The notes: a model not told the origin generated them from the letters alone. Positions 1-5,754 are shown, numbered from the stretch's first letter. The stretch is 7,612 bases of DNA from Lachnospiraceae bacterium (GCA_017483425.1 JAFUWM010000140.1:1-7612); one strand, 5' to 3'. Numbers and translations: made by a program.

Positions 1-987
1 AAGACAACCGTTGGAAATATGCCCTGGGTTAATTATACCTATGTAACAGACTTTTCAATCTATGAGGAATATCCAGATATACGTACAGTTGATATAAACG
101 GCAGTATAAACAGAACCGACCACTCGCTGAACTATCCGGAGCAGGAGAAGGCCAGACGGCGTGACTTTTTTATGTACAGTATATTCAAGACCGTTCCGCT
201 GATTATCCAGGGGGAGGTATATAACTATGGAGACTACCGGGCTGCGGAGATGCCGCCTTTTTTCTCTGAACAGAAGTTCCTTGATGCATATACGGTTCTC
301 AGAGAATTTCCCGGACTTACGGAAGTTAATGATTCAGGCGACAATACCTTCTTCGTGATCGATAATGATACCGCGCATGAGCCATGTGAGCTTCAGTTGC
401 CGGAATATGAGCCTGCTCCTCGTCCGGATAATGAGGGTCTGGAGACGGGAAGCCGTATGGATGCAGATGGAAATATTCTTGAAATGGATGAGCAATATCA
501 TTATCATACAAATATGGCGGCAATGCTTCTTTTGGGGAAATGGTTTGATTTTTTGAGGGAAAAGGGAGTTTACGACACTACGCGTATAGTTATAGCTGCC
601 GATCATGGGGAAGGTCTCGGTCAGTTTGATTATTTTCTGTATGACGAGAATACGGATATGGAGTATGTGAACCCGCTTTTAATGTATAAGGATTTCGGGG
701 CAAAGGGATTCAGTGTTTCCGATGAATTTATGACAAATGCGGATACTGCCGTACTTGCCGTAAAGGGACTCATAGATGATCCTGTGAACCCTTTCACGGG
801 GAATTTGATAGACGACAGAGAAAAAACGGCGCATGATCAGCTTGTATCAATGTCCCTGAACTGGGATATACTTAAGAATAACGGAAATGTATTTGATACA
901 TCCGACGCTCCCTGGTTTGCAGTACATGACAATATATTCAAGCGGGAAAACTGGAGGGTAACGGCAGATCCCAACAGGCAGGAATGA
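1..987 (+). CDS. Sulfatase/LTA-synthase-like hydrolase or transferase, 3' part (5' end outside window)
   Basis: The frame is open from base 1, so this is the C-terminal 328 residues of a longer protein; the ATG at 19 is probably internal. The fold is called from the metal-binding motif Asp-His-Gly-Glu-Gly (ADHGEG, about residue 200 of the visible part), preceded by a hydrophobic strand (RIVIAA), and from an upstream NDTAHEP segment that could hold another ligand. This arrangement is typical of the C-terminal half of alkaline-phosphatase-superfamily sulfatases and lipoteichoic-acid-synthase-like phosphotransferases, many of which have N-terminal membrane spans and act outside the cell. The nucleophile (Thr/Ser/Cys) and any membrane segments would lie upstream of the window, so substrate and reaction class cannot be decided. 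No terminator follows; the sirtuin gene starts 28 nt later, suggesting co-transcription. Family call fairly sure, function inferred. Confidence 0.75.
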   Translation, partial: KTTVGNMPWVNYTYVTDFSIYEEYPDIRTVDINGSINRTDHSLNYPEQEKARRRDFFMYSIFKTVPLIIQGEVYNYGDYRAAEMPPFFSEQKFLDAYTVLREFPGLTEVNDSGDNTFFVIDNDTAHEPCELQLPEYEPAPRPDNEGLETGSRMDADGNILEMDEQYHYHTNMAAMLLLGKWFDFLREKGVYDTTRIVIAADHGEGLGQFDYFLYDENTDMEYVNPLLMYKDFGAKGFSVSDEFMTNADTAVLAVKGLIDDPVNPFTGNLIDDREKTAHDQLVSMSLNWDILKNNGNVFDTSDAPWFAVHDNIFKRENWRVTADPNRQE

Positions 988-1003
988 ATCTGTGATAAGA
1001 GAT

Positions 1004-1010
1004 AAGGAGG
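1004..1010 (+). promoter_or_regulatory. Ribosome binding site deciding the sirtuin start
   Basis: AAGGAGG lies 5 nt before the ATG at 1016. The frame also contains an upstream GTG at 992, but that codon sits before this Shine-Dalgarno sequence and has no good one of its own, so ATG 1016 is chosen. Confidence 0.85.
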
Positions 1011-1015
1011 TACCT

Positions 1016-1768
1016 ATGGACAAGGAACTTGAAAAGAAAGTGGCGCAGCTTCAGGAGATGATCGACGGCTCCGATAATATCGTGTTTTTCGGCGGGGCGG
1101 GAGTATCTACGGAATCGGGGATACCTGATTTCAGGAGTCAGGACGGGCTGTATAATCAGAAATATGACTATCCGCCGGAGACGATCCTGTCCCACAGCTT
1201 CTTCATGAGGAACACGGCCGAGTTTTACAGATTCTATAAAGAAAAGATCCTGCTCGTGGGATCGGATATGGATCCTAAGCCCAACGCCGCGCATTTAAAG
1301 CTTGCGGAGCTTGAGAAAGCAGGGAAGCTTAAGGCAGTTATAACGCAGAATATTGACGATCTCCACCACAGGGCAGGGTCAAAGACTATATATGAGCTTC
1401 ACGGAACTGTAACGAGAAATTTCTGTATGGACTGTGACAAGGAATTTGACGTGGAGTATATAAAGGCTTCTGACGGAGTTCCCGTATGCGATTCCTGCGG
1501 AGGTATAGTGAAACCGGATGTAGTGCTTTACGAGGAAGGCCTTGATATGTATACCATGGAGCAGTCCATAAAGGCAATATCCGATGCGGATATGCTGATA
1601 ATAGGCGGTACGTCACTGGTCGTTTATCCTGCGGCGGGACTCATAGATTATTACAGGGGAAACAAGCTTGTGCTTATAAATAAGGGAACTACCGGCAGGG
1701 AATCCGGAGCGGATCTTGTGATAAACGGTCCTATCGGCGAGGTGCTGGGAGCGATAAAAGTTAATTAA
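1016..1768 (+). CDS. NAD-dependent protein deacetylase, SIR2 family (sirtuin)
   Basis: A 250-residue cytoplasmic sirtuin, which removes acyl groups from lysines using NAD+ and releases nicotinamide and O-acyl-ADP-ribose. All hallmarks are present: the NAD-binding motif GAGVSTESGIPDFR (residues 27-40), TQNID (110-114), the catalytic His129 in ELHG, four zinc cysteines in two CxxC pairs (137/140 and 158/161), GTSLVVYP (198-205) and INKG (221-224). The length and the order of motifs match single-domain bacterial enzymes such as Sir2 of Thermotoga maritima (class U). The usual FGE segment after the zinc module reads YEEG here, which I believe is common in clostridial members and is not a defect. 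The start is set by AAGGAGG five bases upstream. It follows the sulfatase-like gene closely but has no obvious functional link to it. The substrate proteins cannot be predicted. Confidence 0.95.
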   Translation: MDKELEKKVAQLQEMIDGSDNIVFFGGAGVSTESGIPDFRSQDGLYNQKYDYPPETILSHSFFMRNTAEFYRFYKEKILLVGSDMDPKPNAAHLKLAELEKAGKLKAVITQNIDDLHHRAGSKTIYELHGTVTRNFCMDCDKEFDVEYIKASDGVPVCDSCGGIVKPDVVLYEEGLDMYTMEQSIKAISDADMLIIGGTSLVVYPAAGLIDYYRGNKLVLINKGTTGRESGADLVINGPIGEVLGAIKVN

Positions 1769-1781
1769 AACATTAAAGAAC

Positions 1782-1817
1782 AACACCGGGGATTCATGAT
1801 CAGATCCCCGGTGTTTT
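1782..1817 (+). terminator. Hairpin terminator between convergent genes, possibly bidirectional
   Basis: Perfect 12-bp arms AACACCGGGGAT (1782-1793) and ATCCCCGGTGTT (1804-1815) enclose a 10-nt loop; a short T run (1814-1817) follows. On the minus strand the stem is followed by a looser T-rich stretch. It lies between the sirtuin stop (1768) and the opposing gene's stop (1858), so it probably ends the sulfatase-sirtuin transcript and may also stop the facing one. Confidence 0.85.
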
Positions 1818-1857
1818 ACTGGTCGCAGTTGAAATCTTTATTGAAACTTACGCATTG

Positions 1858-3036
1858 TCAGGCATAAGCTTTCTTTACCATGTCAAACTGCTGTATGGTT
1901 CCGGCTCTGCCTGTTGATTCTCTCAAAAAGATGCCGGTTCTTCTTACCTGTGCCTTGTCGTTGTTTGCCATATCCTTTACGGCAAAATCCGTTTTGCGTG
2001 AATCAAGATAGATCGCGCCTACGTCACTCTCCTTGAGAGTCGTCAGTCTGTCTGAGCCGTCGGGATCCTTTGACCATATCCTGAGTCTGTCAAATATCTC
2101 GTCGTTTTCGTCGATCCAGCCATTTCCGTCCGAATCATATTCCGCAAGCTCCTCAAAGCCGTTTCCGCTTTTTACTCCGAAAAGCTCCGAGCCATCGTTT
2201 ATGACACCGTCATCATTACGGTCGAGGGCGAGGAATCCGGTACCGCTGACAAGCTTTGCTATCTTGTCTTCGATCCCGTCAGCGTCAATGTCAAACATGA
2301 AAGTCTGGTTCGATACGGAGGCAGGAGAGCCTGACAACTGTATCACGAGAGGATCGATATAGACAGCAGCGCCGTAGTCTATCTCCATAGCGGATTCTTC
2401 GATAAAGCTGCGGCTCATTTTGACATCCAGATTAAAGGACAGCTTTCTGCCGTCGGCGGTCAAGGCCGTACCCTTGGTAGAGAAAGTTGTTTCCTCTGAT
2501 TCTTCGTGATAATGATACTCTCCATAGGTACCGCCGATAACGGAGGTGGACATCATTGTGCGCAGTCCGGTGAGCATGGACATGGGAGATTTGCCCGAGC
2601 AGTCCGTGACATGCTGCCATTTTGTTGTGTCTATTCCGAGGAATATCATGAGCAGATAATCTATGCAGGCAGCCTGCATTTCAATATACATTGTCTGCTC
2701 GTCATCAAGTCTCGAGTGCATCTGGGACTTTAATTCCTCATAACGTTTTTTGATCTCTGCAGCAGGATCGTCAGAGGTTTCCTCTGTCCTTTTTTCTTTT
2801 GTTTCTGTGTCACCTGCTTTGTTTTGATATTCGCCCAGAGACAGTGTCATTTCGGAAAAAGACATGGAGCTCTTTTTTCCGGACACGGTCCATGACGATT
2901 CTGAATACGCATCCGTGCGTTTTTCACTGTAAGTGCGGGCGGATTCCATTCCTACGTTTGAACTTAGGATTTTGATAAGATCTCCCCCTTTCGGTTTAAA
3001 ATATAAGGAGCAGTCATTTGCGCTCTCCCTGCGCAT
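1858..3036 (-). CDS. Conserved protein of unknown function with EF-hand-like calcium-binding loops
   Basis: From the ATG at 3036 the product is 392 residues; from a probable alternative ATC start at 2976 it is 372. No signal peptide or clear membrane span is visible. After a polar Ser/Thr/Glu-rich N-terminal part comes a segment TALTADGRKLSFNLDVKMSRSF, shortened in my notes to TADGRKLSFNLDVKMSRS, then three acidic loops: DIDADGIED, DRNDDGVIND and DSDGNGWIDENDE (about residues 249-313 of the long form), which fit the DxDxDG calcium-loop pattern. Between them are SGTGFLALD and ELFGVKSGNGF, and the C terminus has TGIFLRESTGRAGTIQQFD. I recognise this arrangement from hypothetical proteins in many motile bacteria, but no function is established to my knowledge. 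It stands alone, convergent to the sirtuin gene and divergent from the dehydratase gene. A sigma-28-like promoter suggests co-regulation with motility. Coding status is certain; the start codon is open. Confidence 0.85.
   Translation of the reverse strand: MRRESANDCSLYFKPKGGDLIKILSSNVGMESARTYSEKRTDAYSESSWTVSGKKSSMSFSEMTLSLGEYQNKAGDTETKEKRTEETSDDPAAEIKKRYEELKSQMHSRLDDEQTMYIEMQAACIDYLLMIFLGIDTTKWQHVTDCSGKSPMSMLTGLRTMMSTSVIGGTYGEYHYHEESEETTFSTKGTALTADGRKLSFNLDVKMSRSFIEESAMEIDYGAAVYIDPLVIQLSGSPASVSNQTFMFDIDADGIEDKIAKLVSGTGFLALDRNDDGVINDGSELFGVKSGNGFEELAEYDSDGNGWIDENDEIFDRLRIWSKDPDGSDRLTTLKESDVGAIYLDSRKTDFAVKDMANNDKAQVRRTGIFLRESTGRAGTIQQFDMVKKAYA
2982..2989 (-). promoter_or_regulatory. Internal Shine-Dalgarno sequence pointing to an ATC start
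   Basis: Read on the minus strand, AGGGGGAG is followed after 5 nt (ATCTT) by ATC (2976-2974) in frame with the EF-hand protein. No ATG, GTG or TTG stands at the right distance. Starting there gives a product beginning MKILSSNVGMESARTYSEKR, which resembles the N termini I recall for this family. Confidence 0.5.
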
Positions 3037-3049
3037 CAAACTGCTCCTT
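3005..3049 (-). promoter_or_regulatory. 5' leader hairpin of the EF-hand gene, enclosing a Shine-Dalgarno sequence and ATG
   Basis: On the minus strand the outer arms AAGGAGCAG and CTGCTCCTT pair over 9 bp; an inner stem TGCGC/GCGCA closes a 7-nt loop, separated from the outer helix by a roughly symmetric internal loop. The 5' arm holds AAGGAG (3049-3044), which is 7 nt from ATG 3036, so folding would hide the first translation start. The stem is followed by ATATTTTAAA, too weak a U tract for a convincing terminator. It could stabilise the 5' end of the mRNA or control translation. Confidence 0.6.
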
Positions 3050-3058
3050 CACCTAAAT

Positions 3059-3086
3059 ATATCGGACGATCCGGGGTAAAATATTA
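3059..3086 (-). promoter_or_regulatory. Sigma-28 (FliA/SigD)-like promoter for the EF-hand gene
   Basis: On the minus strand TAAT (3086-3083), a 16-nt spacer and TCCGATAT (3066-3059) match the Bacillus SigD consensus TAAA-N15-GCCGATAT at 3 of 4 and 7 of 8 positions. Transcription would begin near 3051, just before the leader hairpin. Confidence 0.5.
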
Positions 3087-3089
3087 GCT

Positions 3090-3130
3090 TTGATTTATGC
3101 ACCGGCCAGAGTTTATGGTAAAATTATAGT
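3090..3130 (+). promoter_or_regulatory. Possible promoter for the CDP-glucose dehydratase gene
   Basis: TTGATT (3090-3095) is followed after 18 nt by TATGGT (3114-3119); a second candidate -10, TATAGT (3125-3130), lies nearer the gene but lacks a matching -35. The divergent minus-strand promoter overlaps or adjoins this site. Which hexamer is used cannot be settled by eye. Confidence 0.35.
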
Positions 3131-3156
3131 AAATGAAAAATTCGGAGAACGTTACT

Positions 3157-4227
3157 ATGAATATGGATTTTTATAAAGGAAGAAAAGTTCTTATTACCGG
3201 GCATACGGGATTCAAGGGATCATGGATGTGCAGGGTACTGATAAAGGCAGGAGCCGTGGTTTCAGGATATGCCATGGAGCCGCCCACTGATCCGGCGCTT
3301 TTTGAGCTGGCAGGCATCAGGGACAGGATAGACCATGAAACAGGAGATATAAGAGATCTGGAGCATCTGCGCAAAGTATTTGACCGTGTGCAGCCCGAGG
3401 TTGTCATACACATGGCGGCTCAGCCGATAGTAAGGGACTCATACAAGGATCCCGTGTACACATATGAAACGAATGTCATGGGAACCGTAAATATATTGGA
3501 ATGTGTGCGACAGACCCCCTCGGTAAAGTCTTTTGTCAATGTGACAACCGATAAGGTCTATTTGAATAAGGAATGGCCCTGGGGATATCGTGAAAATGAG
3601 GAGCTGAACGGCTACGATCCTTATTCCAATTCAAAGTCCTGCTCGGAGCTGGTTACAAGTTCATACAGGAATTCTTTTTTTGAAGATAAGAAAGTCGCGA
3701 TAACAACCTGCCGGGCAGGGAATGTGCTTGGAGGCGGAGATTTTGCAAATGACCGTATAATCCCTGATTGTATCAGGGCTCTTGCCGCGAACAGGGAGAT
3801 AATAGTCAGGAATCCCGATTCAACGCGGCCTTATCAGCATGTGCTGGAGCCGGTCTGCGCGTATCTTATGATAGCAGCAAGGCAATACGAAGATTTGTCG
3901 CTTGCCGGATGCTATAATGTAGGGCCTGATGATACGGACTGCCGTACCACCGGAGAAATAGTACAGTTATTCTGTGATAAATGGAATGAACTGGGAGATC
4001 CGGACAAAAAAGCGGCATGGAGATGTGAAAATGACGGAGGACCCCATGAGGCGAATTTTCTCAGGCTGGACTGCTCGCTGATCAAAAACACATTCGGATG
4101 GAAGCCCCGCTGGAACGTGGAAACAACAATGGATAATATAGTCCGCTGGAGCAAAGCATATTTTGACGGAGCGGAAGTAGCAGCGGTTATGGACTCCCAG
4201 ATTGATGAATACCTGTTAAATACTTGA
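3157..4227 (+). CDS. rfbG: CDP-glucose 4,6-dehydratase
   Basis: A 356-residue extended short-chain dehydrogenase/reductase that converts CDP-D-glucose to CDP-4-keto-6-deoxy-D-glucose, the entry step to 3,6-dideoxyhexoses and related surface sugars. The nucleotide-binding TGHTGFKG is at residues 14-21, IHMAAQP at 84-90, the catalytic Thr region NVTTDK at 128-133, and the YxxxK pair is Tyr156/Lys160 in GYDPYSNSK. Similarity to the enterobacterial RfbG sequence as I remember it is strong along the whole length (WGYREN, SSYRNSFF, RAGNVLGGGD, RPYQHVLEP, PHEA, GWKPRW). I chose ATG 3157 because GGAG (3144-3147) lies 9 nt upstream; the ATG at 3133 has no ribosome site and lies right behind a -10-like box. 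The usual partners, glucose-1-phosphate cytidylyltransferase (rfbF) and dehydrase (rfbH), are not adjacent, so the sugar product is unknown. Confidence 0.92.
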   Translation: MNMDFYKGRKVLITGHTGFKGSWMCRVLIKAGAVVSGYAMEPPTDPALFELAGIRDRIDHETGDIRDLEHLRKVFDRVQPEVVIHMAAQPIVRDSYKDPVYTYETNVMGTVNILECVRQTPSVKSFVNVTTDKVYLNKEWPWGYRENEELNGYDPYSNSKSCSELVTSSYRNSFFEDKKVAITTCRAGNVLGGGDFANDRIIPDCIRALAANREIIVRNPDSTRPYQHVLEPVCAYLMIAARQYEDLSLAGCYNVGPDDTDCRTTGEIVQLFCDKWNELGDPDKKAAWRCENDGGPHEANFLRLDCSLIKNTFGWKPRWNVETTMDNIVRWSKAYFDGAEVAAVMDSQIDEYLLNT

Positions 4228-4252
4228 CACCCGCTGCAAAAATATATAAAAT
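4224..4252 (+). promoter_or_regulatory. Strong housekeeping promoter of the tRNA-Pro gene
   Basis: A perfect -35 TTGACA (4224-4229), a 17-nt spacer and -10 TAAAAT (4247-4252, 5 of 6 matches) lie about 43 nt before the tRNA. The -35 box contains the last three bases of the dehydratase gene, including its TGA stop. Confidence 0.85.
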
Positions 4253-4258
4253 ATCATA

Positions 4259-4277
4259 CGTTCGCTAAGCGCGAATG
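4259..4277 (+). other. Small hairpin in the tRNA precursor leader
   Basis: CGTTCGC and GCGAATG can pair over 7 bp (one G-U) around the loop TAAGC, at or just after the predicted transcription start. It may mark the 5' leader removed by RNase P; no specific role is evident. Confidence 0.4.
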
Positions 4278-4294
4278 GAGTAATAATGAAACAT

Positions 4295-4369
4295 CGGGGT
4301 GTGGCTCAGTTTGGCTAGAGCGCTACCTTAGGGAGGTAGAGGCCGCAAGTTCGAATCTTGTCACTCCGA
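4295..4369 (+). tRNA. tRNA-Pro (anticodon AGG)
   Basis: A full cloverleaf of 75 nt is visible. The acceptor stem pairs CGGGGTG (4295-4301) with CACTCCG (4362-4368), with one G-U. T8 and G9 precede the D stem GCTC/GAGC with GG in its loop. The anticodon stem CTACC/GGTAG (4323-4327/4335-4339) encloses TTAGGGA, putting AGG at 4330-4332. The T arm is GCAAG-TTCGAAT-CTTGT and the discriminator base is A4369. The C1-G72 pair fits a bacterial proline tRNA, and G36-G37 fits TrmD m1G37 methylation. CCA is not encoded. A at position 34 is unusual for bacterial tRNA-Pro, where GGG, TGG and CGG are normal; inosine formation or unmodified A34 would be needed to read CCU and CCC. The gene has its own promoter and terminator. 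Confidence 0.93.
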
Positions 4370-4380
4370 CTAAGAGAAAT

Positions 4381-4414
4381 AGACCATTTACGGATGGTCT
4401 GTTTTTTCTTTTTG
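4381..4414 (+). terminator. Rho-independent terminator after tRNA-Pro
   Basis: AGACCAT (4381-4387) and ATGGTCT (4394-4400) form a 7-bp stem with a 6-nt loop, followed by a T-rich run interrupted only by single C and G bases. As no terminator separates the dehydratase gene from the tRNA, it may end both transcripts. Confidence 0.88.
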
Positions 4415-4428
4415 TCCGGTCTGTTTTA

Positions 4429-4437
4429 TGTTATACT
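4429..4437 (+). promoter_or_regulatory. Extended -10 promoter of the fucO-like gene
   Basis: TG-T-TATACT matches an extended -10 (TGnTATAAT, 5 of 6 in the hexamer). There is no clean -35 at 17 nt; a TTGTCC-like sequence is at 4412 but only 14 nt away and overlaps the terminator. Transcription from here would give a leader of about 60 nt. Confidence 0.5.
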
Positions 4438-4490
4438 ATTAATCGGTCTTGAATCTGACGGACCAGATCATTTTATTAATCTTATATTTA

Positions 4491-4496
4491 AGGAGG
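4491..4496 (+). promoter_or_regulatory. Strong ribosome binding site fixing the fucO start
   Basis: AGGAGG stands 8 nt before ATG 4505. The reading frame is open upstream as far as 4358, but that stretch lies in the tRNA, its terminator and the promoter and cannot be coding. Confidence 0.9.
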
Positions 4497-4504
4497 GGGT
4501 AATA

Positions 4505-5653
4505 ATGGCAAATCGTTTCGTACTCAATGAGACATCCTATCATGGAAAGGGCGCTATAGACGCTATAGCTGAGGAGATCAAGGCGCATGGATTTAAGAAG
4601 GTATTTCTTGCGTCAGATCCCGATCTTGTAAAGTTCAATGTGACAAAGAAGGTGTCGGACAAGCTCGACGCAGCCGGTATTCCTTATGAGCTTTATTCCA
4701 ACATCCAGCCCAATCCCACGATCGAGAATGTCCAGACGGGTGTAAAGGCATTTAAGGATTGCGGCGCTGACTGTATCGTGGCAGTAGGCGGCGGATCTTC
4801 AATGGATACTTCAAAGGCAATCGGTATAATCATAGCGAATCCCGAGTTTGAGGATGTAAGGAGCCTCGAGGGAGTTGCTCCTACAAAGAACCCGAGCGTT
4901 CCGATCATAGCTGTGCCTACGACTGCGGGAACCGCTGCGGAGGTTACTATAAACTATGTCATCACGGATCCGGAGAATAAGAGAAAATTCGTCTGTGTAG
5001 ATCCTCATGACATCCCGATCATCGCGGTCATTGATCCTGATATGATGTCATCAATGCCCGCAAGCCTCAAGGCTGCTACCGGAATGGATGCGCTCACACA
5101 CGCAATAGAGGGATATATCACAAAGGGCGCATGGGAGCTTTCTGATATGTTCCATATCAAGGCTATCGAGATAATCGCAAGGAGTCTGAGGGCTTCCGTT
5201 AAAGGCGAGGCTGAGGGAGAAGAAGGCATGGCTCTCGGTCAGTATGTTGCAGGAATGGGCTTCTCAAACGTAGGTCTTGGTATCGATCATGCCATGGCTC
5301 ATACGCTTTCAGCTTATTACAATATGCCTCATGGAAAGGCATGCGCTACCCTGCTTCCCACAGTCATGGAGTACAATGCTGATGCCACCGGTGAGAAGTA
5401 TCGTGAGATAGCAAGGGCAATGGGAGTTGCGAATGTTGACTCCATGTCTCAGGACGAGTACAGGAAGGCAGCCTGTGACGCGGTTAAGCAGCTTGCGTCG
5501 GATGTAGGTATCGAGTGCTCTCTTAAAGGCATAGTTCCCGAGGCGGATCTTGATTCTCTTACAAGCGATGCGCTGAAGGATGCCTGTGCTCCCGGCAATC
5601 CTAAGGACGCGACATTTGATGATGTTAAGAAGATGTTCCAGTCGCTGATGTAA
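4505..5653 (+). CDS. fucO: Lactaldehyde reductase / L-1,2-propanediol oxidoreductase (iron-containing alcohol dehydrogenase)
   Basis: A 382-residue group III alcohol dehydrogenase, the same length as E. coli FucO and closely similar to it from the first residues (MANRFVLNET) to the end. FucO reduces L-lactaldehyde to L-1,2-propanediol with NADH, a redox sink when fucose or rhamnose is fermented. Visible signatures are the nucleotide-binding GGGSSMD (95-101), PTTAGTAAEVTINYVIT (138-154), VCVDPHDIP, and metal ligands Asp195 and His199 (TGMDALTHAIEGYIT), His262 (DHAMAH) and His276 (MPHG). Lysine is almost always AAG here (about 24 AAG to 3 AAA by hand count), unlike the neighbours, which suggests high expression. 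It has its own promoter region. No fucose or rhamnose genes are beside it, so the physiological aldehyde could also be another short-chain substrate. Its stop overlaps the start of a small membrane peptide. Confidence 0.93.
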   Translation: MANRFVLNETSYHGKGAIDAIAEEIKAHGFKKVFLASDPDLVKFNVTKKVSDKLDAAGIPYELYSNIQPNPTIENVQTGVKAFKDCGADCIVAVGGGSSMDTSKAIGIIIANPEFEDVRSLEGVAPTKNPSVPIIAVPTTAGTAAEVTINYVITDPENKRKFVCVDPHDIPIIAVIDPDMMSSMPASLKAATGMDALTHAIEGYITKGAWELSDMFHIKAIEIIARSLRASVKGEAEGEEGMALGQYVAGMGFSNVGLGIDHAMAHTLSAYYNMPHGKACATLLPTVMEYNADATGEKYREIARAMGVANVDSMSQDEYRKAACDAVKQLASDVGIECSLKGIVPEADLDSLTSDALKDACAPGNPKDATFDDVKKMFQSLM

Positions 5654-5748
5654 TGAAAAAAAACATAAAGATGATCCTGCTGCTTATAGGTATAGTAGCC
5701 GTGGTTGCGTTTGACCTGTGGCTCTGGCTCTATATAGCGGCTGGGTAA
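5653..5748 (+). CDS. Predicted 31-residue single-span membrane peptide
   Basis: The ATG overlaps the fucO stop in TAATG, a classic arrangement for translational coupling. The peptide starts MKKNIKMILLLIG, has a positively charged N terminus, an unbroken hydrophobic segment of about 25 residues holding one Asp (FDLWLWLYIAAG end) and three aromatic residues near the C terminus, then stops seven bases before a strong terminator hairpin. That it lies inside the fucO transcript, ends just ahead of the terminator and has the composition of a membrane peptide argues for a real gene. I do not recognise a family. It could be a small membrane protein tethering or regulating something, or a chance short frame. 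Confidence 0.6.
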   Translation: MKKNIKMILLLIGIVAVVAFDLWLWLYIAAG

Positions 5749-5754
5749 AAAACG

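Noticed and set aside
992..1015. GTG start for the sirtuin eight codons upstream
   Set aside because: The strong AAGGAGG lies after it and correctly spaced for ATG 1016.
2033..2362. Plus-strand open frame of 109 codons inside the EF-hand gene
   Set aside because: It is antisense to a clearly coding region, Ser/Pro-rich as expected of a reverse-strand shadow, and has no recognisable motif.
3005..3049. Leader hairpin as a c-di-GMP riboswitch or factor-independent terminator
   Set aside because: It lacks the conserved c-di-GMP riboswitch core and is too short; the U tract after the stem is weak.
3133..3156. ATG 3133 as start of the CDP-glucose dehydratase
   Set aside because: There is no Shine-Dalgarno sequence before it and a -10-like box ends 2 nt upstream; ATG 3157 has GGAG at 9 nt.
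4294..4300. Acceptor stem beginning one base earlier at T4294
   Set aside because: It also pairs, but it shifts T8 and the D stem out of register and loses the C1-G72 pair expected for proline tRNA.
4358..4504. 49-residue N-terminal extension of the alcohol dehydrogenase frame
   Set aside because: It begins inside the tRNA T arm and runs through the terminator and promoter; the AGGAGG at 4491 and alignment with FucO place the start at 4505.
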